A stretch of DNA of 64,000 nt from Phyllobacterium sophorae. GTDB taxonomy: Bacteria; Pseudomonadota; Alphaproteobacteria; Rhizobiales; Rhizobiaceae. The notes beneath the pieces were generated by a model that did no database searches, was not told where the DNA came from, and worked only from the letters and a program-made list of their open reading frames with translations. This document shows, piece after piece, positions 63,298 to 64,000 of the stretch; within the stretch, counting starts at the first letter, position 1; each line of letters opens with the position of its first letter. Location of the stretch: the NCBI RefSeq assembly GCF_003010965.1, contig NZ_PGGM01000005.1:248001-312000 (forward strand), read 5' to 3'. Position numbers and translations under genes: made by a program.

Positions 63298-64000
63298 TCA
63301 ATTGCCTTTTATGTGGTGAAGAATGTCACGTGCCCGTTCGAGATCTTCGGGCGTATCGACGCCAAGCGGCACCGAATCAACGATTTCCACATCGATCCGC
63401 ATGCCTGCTTCCAGTGCGCGCAGCTGTTCCAGCCTCTCGCGGCGTTCCAGCGGGGATGGCCCAAGCCCGACAAAACGCTCCAGTGCAGCACGGCGATAGG
63501 CATAGAGCCCGATGTGGTGATAGAGCGGACCATCGCCCCATGGCGCGGTCGCGCGGGTAAAATAAAGCGCGCGCATCTGGTTCTTGCCCGATGGTGAACC
63601 GATGATCTTCACGACGTTCGGGTTGGTCTTCTCATCCTCGCGGCGAATTTCGACGCCCAGCGTACCAATATCGGCAGGACCGTTCTGCAAGGGCAGAAGC
63701 GCACGCCTTATGATATCGGCGTCGATGGTCGGCAAATCGCCTTGAACATTCACGACAGCGTCAACGCTGCCGTCCGGATCGAGCGCCAGAAGCGCTTCAT
63801 AGATGCGGTCAGAGCCGGATTCGTGATCATCGCGCGTCATGACGGCTTCAAGCCCATGTGCTTCCACCGCCGACCTCACGGCAAGGCTGTCAGTTGCAAC
63901 CACGGTGCGGCCAAGACCCGCAGCAGCAGCGCGTTCCGCCACATGCACGATCATCGGCTTGCCGGCAATATCGGCCAGCGGCTTGTCGGGAAGCCGTGTC
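63298..64000 (-). CDS. kdsB: 3-deoxy-manno-octulosonate cytidylyltransferase, 5' part beyond window
   Basis: Activates Kdo as CMP-Kdo for lipopolysaccharide. The 234 codons present start at the right edge with [20 protein letters not shown], the nucleotide-binding region; the first about 15-20 residues lie outside. [29 protein letters not shown] and [25 protein letters not shown] are typical. The stop codon is adjacent to the pheA start. Confidence 0.93.
   Translation of the reverse strand, partial: TRLPDKPLADIAGKPMIVHVAERAAAAGLGRTVVATDSLAVRSAVEAHGLEAVMTRDDHESGSDRIYEALLALDPDGSVDAVVNVQGDLPTIDADIIRRALLPLQNGPADIGTLGVEIRREDEKTNPNVVKIIGSPSGKNQMRALYFTRATAPWGDGPLYHHIGLYAYRRAALERFVGLGPSPLERRERLEQLRALEAGMRIDVEIVDSVPLGVDTPEDLERARDILHHIKGN

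Noticed and set aside
1-64000. CRISPR arrays, insertion sequences, prophage or replication origin
   Set aside because: No regular direct-repeat array, transposase, integrase, phage structural gene or DnaA-box cluster was seen.

Overview
The window reads as chromosomal DNA of an alphaproteobacterium of the order Hyphomicrobiales (Rhizobiales). The basis is an archaeal-type class I lysyl-tRNA synthetase, a PodJ-like polar coiled-coil/SEL1 protein, an IalB-family protein, DUF992 and DUF922 proteins, TIGR02186 beside a TauE-type permease, and the block kdsB-pheA / nudC-HIT / ffs-dnaX-ybaB-recR-mltB. Genus cannot be fixed from sequence alone; a Phyllobacteriaceae/Brucellaceae/Rhizobiaceae relative is the best guess (inference).

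Layout. 1-5.2 kb: truncated envelope-type gene, AT-rich spacer, orphan amino-acid binding protein, lysS, VOC protein, secreted nuclease-fold protein and a LexA-like S24 repressor. 5.2-12 kb: a minus-strand fatty-acid beta-oxidation operon (two acyl-CoA dehydrogenases, thiolase, FadJ-type multifunctional protein) with a palindromic intergenic repeat inside, a terminator at its end and a perfect 14-bp-arm operator in front. 12.4-20 kb: podJ-like gene, TauE/TIGR02186 pair, methyltransferase and a membrane-anchored unknown. 20.3-22.4 kb: nitronate monooxygenase (with a second copy of the fad-type operator), GNAT acetyltransferase and an XRE-cupin regulator with a textbook, apparently leaderless promoter.

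22.4-34 kb is the most interesting accessory region: two adjoining catabolic units for small acid sugars. The minus-strand unit pdxA2-tctC-tctB-tctA-SAF/Rossmann oxidoreductase is divergent from an FCD GntR regulator. Beside it, a LacI regulator and OtnC aldolase are divergent from ltnD-otnI-otnK, with three LacI-type operators in the shared spacer. LtnD, OtnK, OtnI and OtnC together make a complete textbook route from L-threonate to dihydroxyacetone phosphate; the TTT transporter and the SAF-domain oxidoreductase have no established place in it.

34-39.4 kb: DUF922 metalloprotease-like and DUF992 proteins and a three-subunit form II CO-dehydrogenase-like molybdenum hydroxylase. 39.65 kb: tRNA-Thr(CGT), followed by a large secreted beta-helix protein. 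42.5-47 kb: a MarR-GNAT fusion with a perfect palindrome at its start, then a MarR-EmrA-EmrB efflux operon. 47-51.5 kb: IalB, an FAD disulfide oxidoreductase, a transglutaminase-like protein and small unknowns. 51.5-54.3 kb: an unusual operon of MaoC-like dehydratase, family III CoA-transferase and a solute-binding-protein fold without a signal peptide. 54.5-64 kb: housekeeping genes ilvD, mltB-like, recR, ybaB, dnaX, SRP RNA, HIT, nudC, pheA and a kdsB gene cut by the window end.
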